A DNA stretch of 64,000 bases from Candidatus Sulfopaludibacter sp. SbA3 (GTDB lineage Bacteria; Pseudomonadota; Alphaproteobacteria; Caulobacterales; Hyphomonadaceae): NCBI GenBank assembly GCA_945888325.1, contig CAMDAC010000007.1:1-64000 (forward strand), read 5' to 3'. This document shows positions 42,719 to 51,399 of this stretch, one piece after another; position 1 is the stretch's first letter, and each line of letters begins with the position of its first letter. Position numbers and translations under genes: made by a program. The notes below the pieces were generated by a model. The model had not been told where the DNA came from and did not search any database. It was given only the letters and a program-made list of their open reading frames with translations.

Positions 42719-44722
42719 ATGTCCTCAGCCCGGCAACTCAAGCCCGTCGATGACCTGCTGGCCGGCACTTCCGGCTATTCCGCCAAGGACATCGAGGTCC
42801 TCGAAGGCCTGGAGCCCGTCCGCAAGCGCCCCGGCATGTATATCGGCGGCACTGACGAGCGCGCCTACCACCACCTCTTCGCCGAAGTCCTCGACAACGC
42901 CATGGACGAAGCCGTCGCCGGCTATGCCAACCGCATCGAGATCAAGCTGACCAATGACGGCTACCTGACCGTCACCGACAATGGCCGCGGCATCCCGGTC
43001 GACCCCCACCCGAAATTCCCCAAGAAATCCGCCCTCGAAGTCATCATGACGACGCTCCACTCGGGCGGCAAATTCTCGGACAAGGCCTACTCCACCGCCG
43101 GCGGCCTGCACGGCGTCGGCATTTCGGTCGTCAACGCCCTCTCCGAACACGTCGAAGTCGAAGTCGCGCGCGACCGCACCGTCTACCGCCAGGAATTCTC
43201 GCGCGGCGCCCCGATGGGCAAGCTCGCCAAGGTCGGCACCACGCCCAACCGGCGCGGCACCTCGGTGCGCTTCAAGCCGGACCCGCAGATCTTCGGCGAC
43301 AAGCTGCGCTGGCGCCCCGCGCGCCTGTTCGGCATGGCCCGCTCCAAGGCCTACCTCTTCCGCGGCGTCGAAGTGCGCTGGTCCTGCGACGCAGACCTCC
43401 TGCCCGAAGACTCGAAAATCCCCGCCGACGCGGTCCTCTCCTATCCCAACGGCCTCGCCGACCAGCTCGGCGAAGTCTTCGCCGACAAGGCCACGATCAC
43501 CGAGCAGCCCTTCACCGGCCTCGTCGACATGGGCCATGACGGCAAGTGCGAATGGGCCATCGCCTGGACGCAGGCCGGCTTCGGCGAGCAGGACGGCTTT
43601 GCCCGCTCCTACTGCAACACCATCCCGACCCCCGAAGGCGGCACCCACGAGGCCGGCTTCCGCTCGGCCATCACCAAGGGCCTGCGCAATTTCGGCGAGC
43701 TGACCGGCAACAAGAAAGCCGCCGAGATCACCGCCGAAGACGTGATGGGCCATTCCGGCTTCCTGCTCTCGGTCTTCATCCGCGGCCCGGAATTCGTCGG
43801 CCAGACGAAAGACAAGCTCTCCTCCACGCACGCCTTCCGTCTCGTCGAAGCCGCCGTGCGCGACCACTTCGACCACTGGCTCGCCCAGTCGCCGAAGGAA
43901 GCCAACAAACTCCTCTCCTGGGCGATTGACCGCGCCGACGAGCGCGCCAAGCGCCGCAAGGCGAAAGAGATCAGCCGCAAGTCGGCCACCAAGAAGCTCC
44001 GCCTCCCCGGCAAGCTCGCCGACTGCTCGGCCAAGGGCCCGGAAGGCACTGAACTCTTCCTCGTCGAAGGCGACTCGGCCGGCGGCTCCGCCAAGCAGGC
44101 CCGCAACCGCGAGACGCAGGCGATCCTGCCCCTGCGCGGCAAGATCCTGAACGTCGAGTCCGCCTCAGACGACAAGCTGATGGGCAACCAGGAACTCTCG
44201 GACCTCTCGCTCGCTCTGGGCACCGAGCTTGGCCGCAAGTTCAATCTCGATGACCTGCGCTATGAGCGCATCATCATCATGACCGACGCCGACGTCGACG
44301 GCGCCCACATCGCGGCGCTGCTGATCACCTTCTTCTACCGCCTCACCCCCGGCCTGATCGAAGGCGGCCGCCTCTACCTCGCCCAGCCGCCGCTCTACAA
44401 GCTCGCGAACAAGGGCAATATCCATTACGCGATGGATGATGAAGACCGTGCACGGATCATGAAGGAACACTTCAAGGGCAACCAGAAGATCGACCTGACC
44501 CGCTTCAAGGGTCTCGGCGAGATGAACCCCGCCCAGCTGAAAGAGACCACGATGAACCCGGCCAGCCGCGTCCTCGCGCGCGTCACCCTGCCGGACTCGA
44601 TGGACGAACTGACCGAAATGAAACCGGCCGACCTGATCAACACCCTGATGGGCAAGAAAGCCGAACTCCGCTTCAAGTTCATCCAGGACAACGCCGCGTT
44701 TGTCGAAACGCTGGATATCTGA
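42719..44722 (+). CDS. parE: DNA topoisomerase IV subunit B
   Basis: A 667-residue type IIA topoisomerase ATPase subunit. GHKL motifs are present (EVLDNAMDEA, DNGRGIPVD, STAGGLHGVGISVVNAL) and the TOPRIM motifs are EGDSAGGSAKQARNR and MTDADVDGAHI. The QAILPLRGKILNVE block and the shorter C-terminus favour ParE over GyrB. With ParC it unlinks daughter chromosomes. GGAG lies about ten bases before the ATG. The CtrA-type site upstream suggests cell-cycle control. parC is not in the window. Confidence 0.96.
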   Translation: MSSARQLKPVDDLLAGTSGYSAKDIEVLEGLEPVRKRPGMYIGGTDERAYHHLFAEVLDNAMDEAVAGYANRIEIKLTNDGYLTVTDNGRGIPVDPHPKFPKKSALEVIMTTLHSGGKFSDKAYSTAGGLHGVGISVVNALSEHVEVEVARDRTVYRQEFSRGAPMGKLAKVGTTPNRRGTSVRFKPDPQIFGDKLRWRPARLFGMARSKAYLFRGVEVRWSCDADLLPEDSKIPADAVLSYPNGLADQLGEVFADKATITEQPFTGLVDMGHDGKCEWAIAWTQAGFGEQDGFARSYCNTIPTPEGGTHEAGFRSAITKGLRNFGELTGNKKAAEITAEDVMGHSGFLLSVFIRGPEFVGQTKDKLSSTHAFRLVEAAVRDHFDHWLAQSPKEANKLLSWAIDRADERAKRRKAKEISRKSATKKLRLPGKLADCSAKGPEGTELFLVEGDSAGGSAKQARNRETQAILPLRGKILNVESASDDKLMGNQELSDLSLALGTELGRKFNLDDLRYERIIIMTDADVDGAHIAALLITFFYRLTPGLIEGGRLYLAQPPLYKLANKGNIHYAMDDEDRARIMKEHFKGNQKIDLTRFKGLGEMNPAQLKETTMNPASRVLARVTLPDSMDELTEMKPADLINTLMGKKAELRFKFIQDNAAFVETLDI

Positions 44723-44730
44723 CCTTACTT

Positions 44731-44823
44731 CCCCTCTTTCCCGCCTGCGGGAGAGGGGCCGGGGGTGAGGGCCGCTGCCACCCGCCAAGGCATGCAACTC
44801 ATCCTGAGCGAAGTCGACGGATG
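44731..44823. repeat. two REP-like palindromes after parE
   Basis: The first is a hairpin: CCCCTCT pairs with AGAGGGG (44731-44737 and 44752-44758) around CCCGC/GCGGG, followed by GCCGGGGGTGAGGGC. The second is CATCC...GGATG (44800-44823) with TGAGCGAAGTCGA inside. Both resemble widespread dispersed intergenic repeats of proteobacterial genomes. The first could also stop parE transcription, although no T-tract follows. Confidence 0.6.
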
Positions 44824-45167
44824 GGCCAGGCAACGCAGCTTGCGCCCACATCCCCGCGCACTCCACCCCAACAAAATCAATCCTCTACAGAATACCCCGG
44901 CCAACTTGCCCTACACCCCCCGCCCCGGATGTATCCTGCGCGCATGCCGCCACCCCTCCGCCCCCGAAAATCGCCGATCCGGCCCATTTCGCCCCTTCGC
45001 GAATGGTTTCCCCAACCAAATCAAAACCTTACACGTCCCGCAGCCGCCAAACCGCGAGAACAAGTGATAAAAAGTGATAAAAACTAAGAAACAAACGACA
45101 AGGAGCGAGAACGAAACGAAGGAAAACGCAGACGGAGCGAGAGCGAACGAGAGGGAAATTGAGCGCC
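44824..45167. other. convergent gap with tandem AGTGATAAAA repeat and purine-rich tract
   Basis: No gene is convincing here. At 45063-45082 a 10-base unit AGTGATAAAA occurs twice in perfect tandem. From about 45085 to 45160 the plus strand is strongly purine-rich with scattered GAGCGAGA and AACGAAACGAA pieces, unlike the flanking coding DNA. A similar 10-base-period repeat lies at 55408-55437. Confidence 0.5.
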
Positions 45168-45905
45168 CTAAAGCCTCACCATATCCTCAAACTTCACCCG
45201 CACCTGCCGCAGCCCCGCCACCTCGACGATCCGCCCCCGGATCATCACCGGATCGGCGACGAGCGGAATGATCTCCGACCCGAAAGCCTTGCCCCGCGCG
45301 TTCAGGAACAACAGCGCCGCCTTGCCCTCCGCGCAGCGCCCCGTCTCGGCAAATGCGAGCGGCAGACCGCCCCGCGCGCACAGCGCCGCACACGCCTCGT
45401 GCGTCTTTCCATGCCCGGGCCGCATCGCCCCGAACCAGCATTTTGCATCGAGGATTTCGCCCGTCAGCACCGCCTCGCCAAGGTCTACCTCCGGCCCCGC
45501 CCGCACACGTCCCGGCGCGGGATCGGGATAGATGCCGTCCACCGCCATCATCGCATGCTCGCCCCGCTCGATCAGCGTGCCGGTCACTGCCGCGCCGGTA
45601 AACGTCAAAGCTGGGCGCACATTGATCCGGTCCTTCCCCGCACCGACGAGGAACACCGGCCGGAGGCCGTATCCCAGATCCTCCGTAAGCAGATGAATAT
45701 AAGGTTCCGGATAGATTGTGCCCGTCACCGCCACCTTCTTGCCCTGGTCCCACGCGCCCGGCCCCGGCAAAGGAGAGGCCGCGCCCAATCCGAGTCCCAG
45801 CGCCCCAGCGCCTGCCACCAGCCCGGCGCCTGCGACCAGCATCTGCCGCCGAGTCGGTTTCGGCATCTCGGCGTTCCAGCCAACGAAGAAGGGATCCTCC
45901 GCCAT
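45168..45905 (-). CDS. twin-arginine-signal protein with conserved-looking Cys motif
   Basis: A 245-residue protein of unrecognised family. The N-terminus has a twin-arginine-like TRRQML (Arg19-Arg20) before a hydrophobic stretch (23-42), so it is exported or anchored. The body looks like two small beta domains (KKVAVTGTIYPEP, then VDLGEAVLTGEILDAKCW). Cys156, Cys172 and Cys176 with His165 and His169 in CWFGAMRPGHGKTHEACAALC could bind a metal or cluster. It is the last gene of a four-gene unit and overlaps the Rieske/ferric-reductase gene as ATGA. It is probably a redox partner of that protein; the reaction is unknown. Confidence 0.7.
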   Translation of the reverse strand: MAEDPFFVGWNAEMPKPTRRQMLVAGAGLVAGAGALGLGLGAASPLPGPGAWDQGKKVAVTGTIYPEPYIHLLTEDLGYGLRPVFLVGAGKDRINVRPALTFTGAAVTGTLIERGEHAMMAVDGIYPDPAPGRVRAGPEVDLGEAVLTGEILDAKCWFGAMRPGHGKTHEACAALCARGGLPLAFAETGRCAEGKAALLFLNARGKAFGSEIIPLVADPVMIRGRIVEVAGLRQVRVKFEDMVRL

Positions 45906-46957
45906 CAGCTCCCCGCCCCGATCACCGACGGCAGCAGCGAAGTACCCGGCGGCTGCGGCAGCCGGTGCACGAACACGCGGCCCCCGATGATCCGTGTCCG
46001 GTATGTCGGCAGCTTCTCGGTATACGGCGGCGGCGAGCAGCCATCCTCCGGCTTGTACTGGTAGCCATGCCAGGGACACACGATGCACCCATCCAGAATG
46101 CGCCCCTCCCCAAGCGGCCCGCCTTGGTGCCGGCAGGCATTCGCCACCGCATAGATCTTCGCGCCTTCCCGGAACACCGCAATCCGCTCGCCCTCCGGCG
46201 GCACAAGGATTACCGCCCGCCCATCCGGAATCTCGGCGGCCAGCCCTGCATCCAGCCAGCCTTCAGCCTCAGCCGCCAAAGCCGAATCCCGCGCGGATTC
46301 CTTCCGCCCGGCGAAAATGTGCAAGCCCGCCACCAGCAGCGCCGATCCGCCCGCCAGCGCCGCCTGCGCAAGGCCCTTCTCGCCCTGCACGGCGCCGAGC
46401 ATCACATGCGCGATGATCAGTCCGTAGGCGGCATAGACGCTCATGTGGACCCACTTCCACAAGCGGGGGCCGAGCACCGCGTTCCAGAAATCATGGCTCG
46501 TCGCCGCCATCACGAAGAGGATCAGCAGCGCGGCCAGCCCGAGGCTCTCGAACGGAAAGCCGCCGAGAGAATTGTAGCGCGGGTTCGATACCAGCAGCGA
46601 GACAAACGCATTGACCTCGGAAAACCCGTGATACCAGAGCACCACCAGCGCGCCATGCACCAGCGCGAGTCCGAAGCATGCCACACCCATATGCCGCCGG
46701 TTATAGACGAGCGGCAGCGCGCGCGGGGTCAGCCGCGCCAGCGGGCCGAGACAGAGGATGATCGTCAGCAGGCTGAAGGCCGCCGCCCCGCTCGCCCGGA
46801 TCAGCAGCTGGATTTCGCTCGGATGCTGCCCCGCCGGCGCCAACAGGAATCCAGCCCCCAGATGCGCCGCAAGAAACAGGACAATGCCGGTGAGCAGCAG
46901 GGCGTCATAGCCCCGCTTGAACCGGTTCCAGCCGACCAGGGAAAAGCCCGCCGCCAT
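45905..46957 (-). CDS. ferric-reductase-like membrane protein fused to a Rieske domain
   Basis: A 350-residue fusion. Residues about 15-215 form six or so membrane segments of the ferric-reductase/cytochrome b type; His89, His101, His171 and His184 are placed in pairs on two helices and could hold two b hemes. A C-terminal Rieske [2Fe-2S] domain (about 238-332) has Cys275, His277, Cys294 and His297 (CRHQGG, CPWHGY). Electrons would pass between a soluble donor, the cluster and heme across the inner membrane. The start at 46957 overlaps the stop of the mini-protein gene upstream (TGATG). Confidence 0.82.
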   Translation of the reverse strand: MAAGFSLVGWNRFKRGYDALLLTGIVLFLAAHLGAGFLLAPAGQHPSEIQLLIRASGAAAFSLLTIILCLGPLARLTPRALPLVYNRRHMGVACFGLALVHGALVVLWYHGFSEVNAFVSLLVSNPRYNSLGGFPFESLGLAALLILFVMAATSHDFWNAVLGPRLWKWVHMSVYAAYGLIIAHVMLGAVQGEKGLAQAALAGGSALLVAGLHIFAGRKESARDSALAAEAEGWLDAGLAAEIPDGRAVILVPPEGERIAVFREGAKIYAVANACRHQGGPLGEGRILDGCIVCPWHGYQYKPEDGCSPPPYTEKLPTYRTRIIGGRVFVHRLPQPPGTSLLPSVIGAGS

Positions 46958-47091
46958 CAGCCGGCCTCCACGGCGGCCGCCGCCTCGGCCACCCGCGCGC
47001 GCTCCCACAGGCCCGCGGCGATTACCCCTGCGAGTACCAGCGCCAGCACCGGCCACACCAGCGCATGCACCCGCCGCTGCCCACGCGTCAC
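46957..47091 (-). CDS. mini membrane protein, 44 aa
   Basis: A 44-residue protein with a basic start (TRGQRR), one membrane segment (about 11-27, LVWPVLALVLAGVIAAGLW) and an Ala/Glu-rich tail. The start is GTG at 47091, overlapping the previous stop as GTGA, and its own stop overlaps the next start as TGATG. The tight packing on both sides is the main support that it is real. It may be an assembly or stability subunit for the Rieske/ferric-reductase-like protein. Confidence 0.55.
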   Translation of the reverse strand: MTRGQRRVHALVWPVLALVLAGVIAAGLWERARVAEAAAAVEAG

Positions 47092-47309
47092 GCCCGGTCC
47101 TCCGGCGCCCGCACACCCGCGAGGCGCAGCAGCACCACCGGCCACAGCGCCGCGAGGCCGGGCAGGATCAGCAGCCGCACCCGCACCGGCACCTCCGCCG
47201 CGGTCAACCGCTTCAGCCCGAACAGGACGGTGCCCAGCCCTATGACCAGCCCGAAGCCCATCCAGCCCGTCAGCCCCTGCCAGATCGCCACGGCTATCGC
47301 CTCGGTCAT
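47088..47309 (-). CDS. mini membrane protein, 73 aa
   Basis: A 73-residue protein with two predicted membrane segments (about 12-32 and 44-66, WMGFGLVIGLGTVLFGLKR, LLILPGLAALWPVVLLRL). The start at 47309 has an AGGAAGGTGG-type ribosome site. It is the first gene of the four-gene unit and is coupled to the 44-residue protein by GTGA. No family recognised. It probably forms part of the same membrane complex. Confidence 0.6.
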   Translation of the reverse strand: MTEAIAVAIWQGLTGWMGFGLVIGLGTVLFGLKRLTAAEVPVRVRLLILPGLAALWPVVLLRLAGVRAPEDRA

Positions 47310-47430
47310 GTCAGTGCCACCTTCCTGCAACGGCGACAGCGTTAGCCCGGGCGGCCCGCCGCGCAAGTCACATTTTTTCGTCCCGCGAGGGAAGCGAACA
47401 CGGCCGAGTCCTCTACTACCCCGGAACCGG

Positions 47431-48645
47431 TCAGGGCTGGCGCACCGGGCCTGGCCAGTTGCCGTCCGCCAGTTCAATCTGCCGGGCCGCATCTGCCTGC
47501 CACTGTCCGTGAACGGACTTGTTGACGTTGAAATAGAGCCGGTCATTGATCACGGCATAGATGCGCGGATCGGCCTTCACCTGCTTGTTGCGGGCCATGG
47601 CAAAGGCGCAGAAGCCGCCATATTGCGGCAGGTAGCGCCCCGGATGGGCAAGGAACAGCGCCTGGTTCTCCTCGCTCGCAAACCGGTAACGCCGCCCCTC
47701 ATGCACGGCCTCAAGTTCAGCCCGGCCCTCGACTGGCCCGGCCTCCGAGAAATAGCTCACCGGATCAAACGCAAAGGCCAGCGGCACATCCATGCCCATG
47801 CCCGGCGAATGGTCATGGCTGATCGCCATCGGCCCGGAGGGTTCGCTGAGGCCGCCGGCCGCAATCCAGTCCGCCGTCAGCCGCCGCGCCCGCAGGATCA
47901 GCTCGTCCGCCTTCGAGAACTCGAACGGCGAGACGTCCAGCGGGCAGAGATGCGGCGTGATGTGCACGCTCGCCTTGGACCCGATCAGCTGTAGGTCGCG
48001 CTCCATCTGGTTGGAGATCAGCAGCGTCAGCGCATGCAGCCCCCGCGCGATCGCGGCGCGCGGCGGGGTCTGCATCGAGCAGGCATAGCCGGTCTGCAGC
48101 ACGATGATCCGGTCTGCCCCCATCGCGGCGGCGGTGAGGATCGGCGTGTTGCCGGCAATCGCGCCGTCCATCAGTTCGCGCCCCATCACCTCGACCGGCG
48201 GGAACGCCACCGGGATCGCCGCACTCGCCAGCACCGCCAGAGCCGCCGGCCCGGACGAGAGGCTGACCGCCGCGCCGGAAAGATCCGTCGCCACCACGCT
48301 GACCGGCAGGGTGGCGTCCTCCAGCCGCGTGAACGGCAAGTGCATCTCCACGATCCGGCGCAGGCCCGAGGCGCCGAACAGGCTGCCCCGCCCGCGCAGG
48401 AATTCCAGCACGCTGCCGGGCGTCACCGGGAACACGTCGGGCCGCTTCAGGCCCCGCCAGATCGCCTCCAGCGCGGCAACGCCCGCCGCATCCGGCCGGC
48501 CGGCGAAATAGCAGGCATTCAGCGCGCCGACCGAAGCGCCGACGACAAAGTCCGGCCGCTCGCCCGCAGCGATCAGCTCCGCCAGCGCCCCGGCCTGGAT
48601 CGCGCCCAGGCTCCCGCCCCCGGCAAACACAAACGCTGTCGGCAT
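47431..48645 (-). CDS. patatin-like phospholipase fused to a YHS-type domain
   Basis: A 404-residue two-domain protein. The patatin part (1-265) has the oxyanion loop GGGSLGAI, the nucleophile GASVG (Ser38) and catalytic Asp160 (DGA). The C-terminal part (about 290-382) has the features of YHS-type proteins: AFDPVSYF, GRRYRFASEENQALFLAHPGRYLPQYGGFCAFAM, ending VNKSVHGQW. YHS-type proteins are usually separate periplasmic proteins with a possible metal role; a fusion with a lipase is unusual. No signal peptide is seen, so the patatin part is probably cytoplasmic. Substrate unknown, likely phospholipid or acyl ester. Confidence 0.85.
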   Translation of the reverse strand: MPTAFVFAGGGSLGAIQAGALAELIAAGERPDFVVGASVGALNACYFAGRPDAAGVAALEAIWRGLKRPDVFPVTPGSVLEFLRGRGSLFGASGLRRIVEMHLPFTRLEDATLPVSVVATDLSGAAVSLSSGPAALAVLASAAIPVAFPPVEVMGRELMDGAIAGNTPILTAAAMGADRIIVLQTGYACSMQTPPRAAIARGLHALTLLISNQMERDLQLIGSKASVHITPHLCPLDVSPFEFSKADELILRARRLTADWIAAGGLSEPSGPMAISHDHSPGMGMDVPLAFAFDPVSYFSEAGPVEGRAELEAVHEGRRYRFASEENQALFLAHPGRYLPQYGGFCAFAMARNKQVKADPRIYAVINDRLYFNVNKSVHGQWQADAARQIELADGNWPGPVRQP

Positions 48646-48782
48646 GGCCTCCCCGGCACAATTACTCCGGGAGGACCGTTAGCGAGCGGAGCGGAGGGCG
48701 CAAATCAATTTTCTGGGACACAGCCTTTGTCGACCTTTCATGCCCCCATGACATCCCGCCCAAATCTCCCTAAATGCTCACC

Positions 48783-50441
48783 ATGAGCAAAAATCTCAAA
48801 ATCCTCGCGGCGCAGCTTAATCCGGTGGTCGGTGATATTGCCGGGAACCTGGCCCTTGCACGGGCTGCGCATGCGGACGCGACGGCCAAGGGCGCGGACC
48901 TTGTGGTGCTGAGCGAGCATTTCATTCTCGGCTATCCGGCGGAGGACCTGGTGCTGAAGCCGGCGGCGGTGGAGCGGTCGATGTCGGCGATCCACCAGCT
49001 GGCGCGCGACACCGCCAGCGGCCCCGCGATCCTGATCGGCGCGCCCTGGCGCGACGGCGGCAAGCTGCACAATTCCGCGCTGTTCCTCGAAGGCGGCGAG
49101 ATCCGCGCGCGCCATGACAAGCGGGAGCTGCCGAACTACGGCGTGTTCGACGAGAAGCGCCACTACACCCCCGGCGAAGGCCCGGTCGTGGTGGTCGATT
49201 TCAAGGGCGTGCGCCTCAGCCTCGCCATCTGCGAGGACATCTGGTTTGAGCGTGTGCCTCGGGCGGCGAAGGCGGCAGGGGCGGACCTGCTGCTGGTGCC
49301 GAACGCCTCGCCCTGGCGCCGCGAAATCCAGGCCGAACGCGCCGCCGCGTTTGACCGCTGGGCGGACCTTGGCCTGCCCTACCTGTTCGTCAACCAGATG
49401 GGCGGACAGGACGAGCTGGTCTTCGACGGCGCCTCGTATGCGACCAACTCCACGCACGGCGAACGTTGCGGCCTCGTTGGCCAGTTCGAGACGGGGCATG
49501 CGCTGGTCGAGTTTGATCCGTCCACGAAGCAGTTCGTGGGCCTCGGAAAAAGCTGCGCGGCGGACCTGGATGGCTGGGCGGTGGAATACCGCGCGGCGAT
49601 GCAGGGCCTCGGCGACTATGTGCGCAAGAACAAGTTTCCCGGCGTCGTGCTCGGCATGTCGGGCGGCATCGACTCGGCGATCACCGCCGCCATCGCCGCC
49701 GACGCGCTCGGGCCGGACAAGGTCTGGTGCGTGATGATGCCGTCGAAATATACGAGCACGGACAGTCTGGAAGACGCGAAAGCCTGCGCCGAAGCGCTGG
49801 GCTGCAGGTATGACACGATCAATATCCATCCGGGCGTTGAGGCGCTGGGCGGCATGCTCGCGCCGGCCTTCGAGGGGGAAAAGGCGGATATCACGGAAGA
49901 GAACATCCAGTCCCGCTTGCGCGCGGTGACGCTGATGGCGCTGTCGAACAAGTTCGGCCACATGGTGGTGACCACCGGCAACAAGAGCGAGATGGCGGTC
50001 GGCTACGCGACACTCTACGGCGACATGTGCGGCGGCTACAATGCGCTGAAGGATTTCTACAAGACGGAAGTCTTTGAACTGACGAAATGGCGCAATGCCC
50101 ATGTGCCGCCCGGCGCGCTGGTGGGCCATGGCGATGTGATCCCCGAGCGGATCATCACCAAGCCGCCCTCGGCCGAGCTGCGCCCGGACCAGAAGGACGA
50201 GGACAGCCTGCCGCCCTATCCGGTGCTGGACGATATCCTGCGCGGCCTCGTGGACCTTGAAGAAGACGTCGACGACATCCTCGCGCGCGGCCATGACGCG
50301 GCGACGGTGCGCCGCATCGAACACCTCGTCTACATCGCCGAATACAAGCGCCGCCAGGCGCCTCCGGGGGTGAAGGTCGGCGGCAAGAATTTCGGGCGCG
50401 ACCGGCGCTATCCGATCACCAACCGCTTCCGGGACGATTAG
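48783..50441 (+). CDS. nadE: glutamine-dependent NAD+ synthetase
   Basis: A 552-residue enzyme with two domains. The N-terminal nitrilase-type glutaminase has the triad Glu45, Lys113 and Cys150. The C-terminal ATP-pyrophosphatase domain has SGGIDS at 293-298 and GNKSEMAVGYATLYGD. It makes NAD+ from deamido-NAD+, using glutamine as nitrogen source. The start is chosen at the second ATG (48783), which gives the usual MSKNLKIL start; no strong ribosome site is present for either. Divergent from the patatin gene. Confidence 0.95.
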   Translation: MSKNLKILAAQLNPVVGDIAGNLALARAAHADATAKGADLVVLSEHFILGYPAEDLVLKPAAVERSMSAIHQLARDTASGPAILIGAPWRDGGKLHNSALFLEGGEIRARHDKRELPNYGVFDEKRHYTPGEGPVVVVDFKGVRLSLAICEDIWFERVPRAAKAAGADLLLVPNASPWRREIQAERAAAFDRWADLGLPYLFVNQMGGQDELVFDGASYATNSTHGERCGLVGQFETGHALVEFDPSTKQFVGLGKSCAADLDGWAVEYRAAMQGLGDYVRKNKFPGVVLGMSGGIDSAITAAIAADALGPDKVWCVMMPSKYTSTDSLEDAKACAEALGCRYDTINIHPGVEALGGMLAPAFEGEKADITEENIQSRLRAVTLMALSNKFGHMVVTTGNKSEMAVGYATLYGDMCGGYNALKDFYKTEVFELTKWRNAHVPPGALVGHGDVIPERIITKPPSAELRPDQKDEDSLPPYPVLDDILRGLVDLEEDVDDILARGHDAATVRRIEHLVYIAEYKRRQAPPGVKVGGKNFGRDRRYPITNRFRDD

Positions 50442-50450
50442 GGTTCGGCC

Positions 50451-51266
50451 CTACTCCTCCGAAGGCGGAATGATTTCTTCTTCCTGCGCGTTGACGCCGT
50501 ACGCGTCCGTGGCAATCGCCTCGCGGACCGACTCGACCTCTTCCGGTGCAATGTCGGCCGCGTCGCCGTAGCCGGTGATCGGCGAGGGGTAGATGCCCGT
50601 CTCCTCGATCACTTCATCGAACATCAGCCAGGCCTGTTTCCCACCGAGGCAGGTCACCCGAACCCAGAGGTTTTCCTCCAGCGCGGTGTCGGCAATGTCG
50701 GTGACGTTCGACAGCTCGCCTTCGTTGATCTCGTACTCCTGGCCGTTGAAGGCGATGACCGTGACGCCTTCGCCGATATAGCGCAGGTAGGTCATCTGCT
50801 CGCCCTTCTTCAGGCTGAGCGTCTGGATGCCTCCCTCGCCGACGAACTCGACATCGGTATCCTCGAGCACCGTGACCGGCACCTTCTTGGTAGCCACGAA
50901 ATACTCGATCTGGTCCTCGTCCGTGCGGGCGTTGTTCCAGATCTGGTAGTTGGCGTATTGCGGCAGCAGGCAGGTGATGTCCTGCGGGTCGGTCGGGTTC
51001 GGCCGCGCCCGGGCCGGCACCTTCACGTCCGCATCGAGCACGGCAAAGCCCGGCGGATATTCGCCCGGCCAGCCGGCGCTCAGGAACCAGGTATCGTCGT
51101 AGCCGGAGATCGCCGCGTAATCGAGCTGCGGGCGCGCCGCCAGCTCCGCCGCAGCCGCCGCGGCATCGGGGCCAGCGCCGCCAGCGACCGCGTCCGGCGA
51201 TGTGCCGTCTTTTTGCCCACAGGCCGCAAGAAGCAGCGCCCCCGCCAGCACCCAGCCGAATCTCAT
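50451..51266 (-). CDS. lipoprotein of unknown function
   Basis: A 271-residue lipoprotein (lipobox LLAAC, Cys16). An Ala/Gly-rich linker is followed by a mixed domain that I do not recognise (YDDTWFLSAGWPGEYPPGFAVL, then ITCLLPQYANYQIWNNA). An SH3-like strand set is possible in KGEQMTYLRYIGEGVTVIAFNGQEYEINEGEL, and the C-terminal end is very acidic. Two Cys residues (in ITCLLP and VTCLGG) could pair. It is convergent with nadE, 9 bases between the stops. Outer-membrane attachment is expected from Gly at +2. Confidence 0.7.
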   Translation of the reverse strand: MRFGWVLAGALLLAACGQKDGTSPDAVAGGAGPDAAAAAAELAARPQLDYAAISGYDDTWFLSAGWPGEYPPGFAVLDADVKVPARARPNPTDPQDITCLLPQYANYQIWNNARTDEDQIEYFVATKKVPVTVLEDTDVEFVGEGGIQTLSLKKGEQMTYLRYIGEGVTVIAFNGQEYEINEGELSNVTDIADTALEENLWVRVTCLGGKQAWLMFDEVIEETGIYPSPITGYGDAADIAPEEVESVREAIATDAYGVNAQEEEIIPPSEE

Positions 51267-51399
51267 GACCGTCTCCCGGAATTGCCTCTAGGTAGATGCT
51301 CGTTAAACAAAACAATAGCAAGAATGTGGCCGAGGCGCTTGGCTTTTGTTCCGATTTGATGTCGAAAGCGCCTTCCCAGCCCCGGAAGGCCCTGCCGCC

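Noticed and set aside
45085-45160. Purine-rich tract as a CRISPR array or coding repeat
   Set aside because: Repeats are short and irregular, spacing is not constant, and no cas genes are present.
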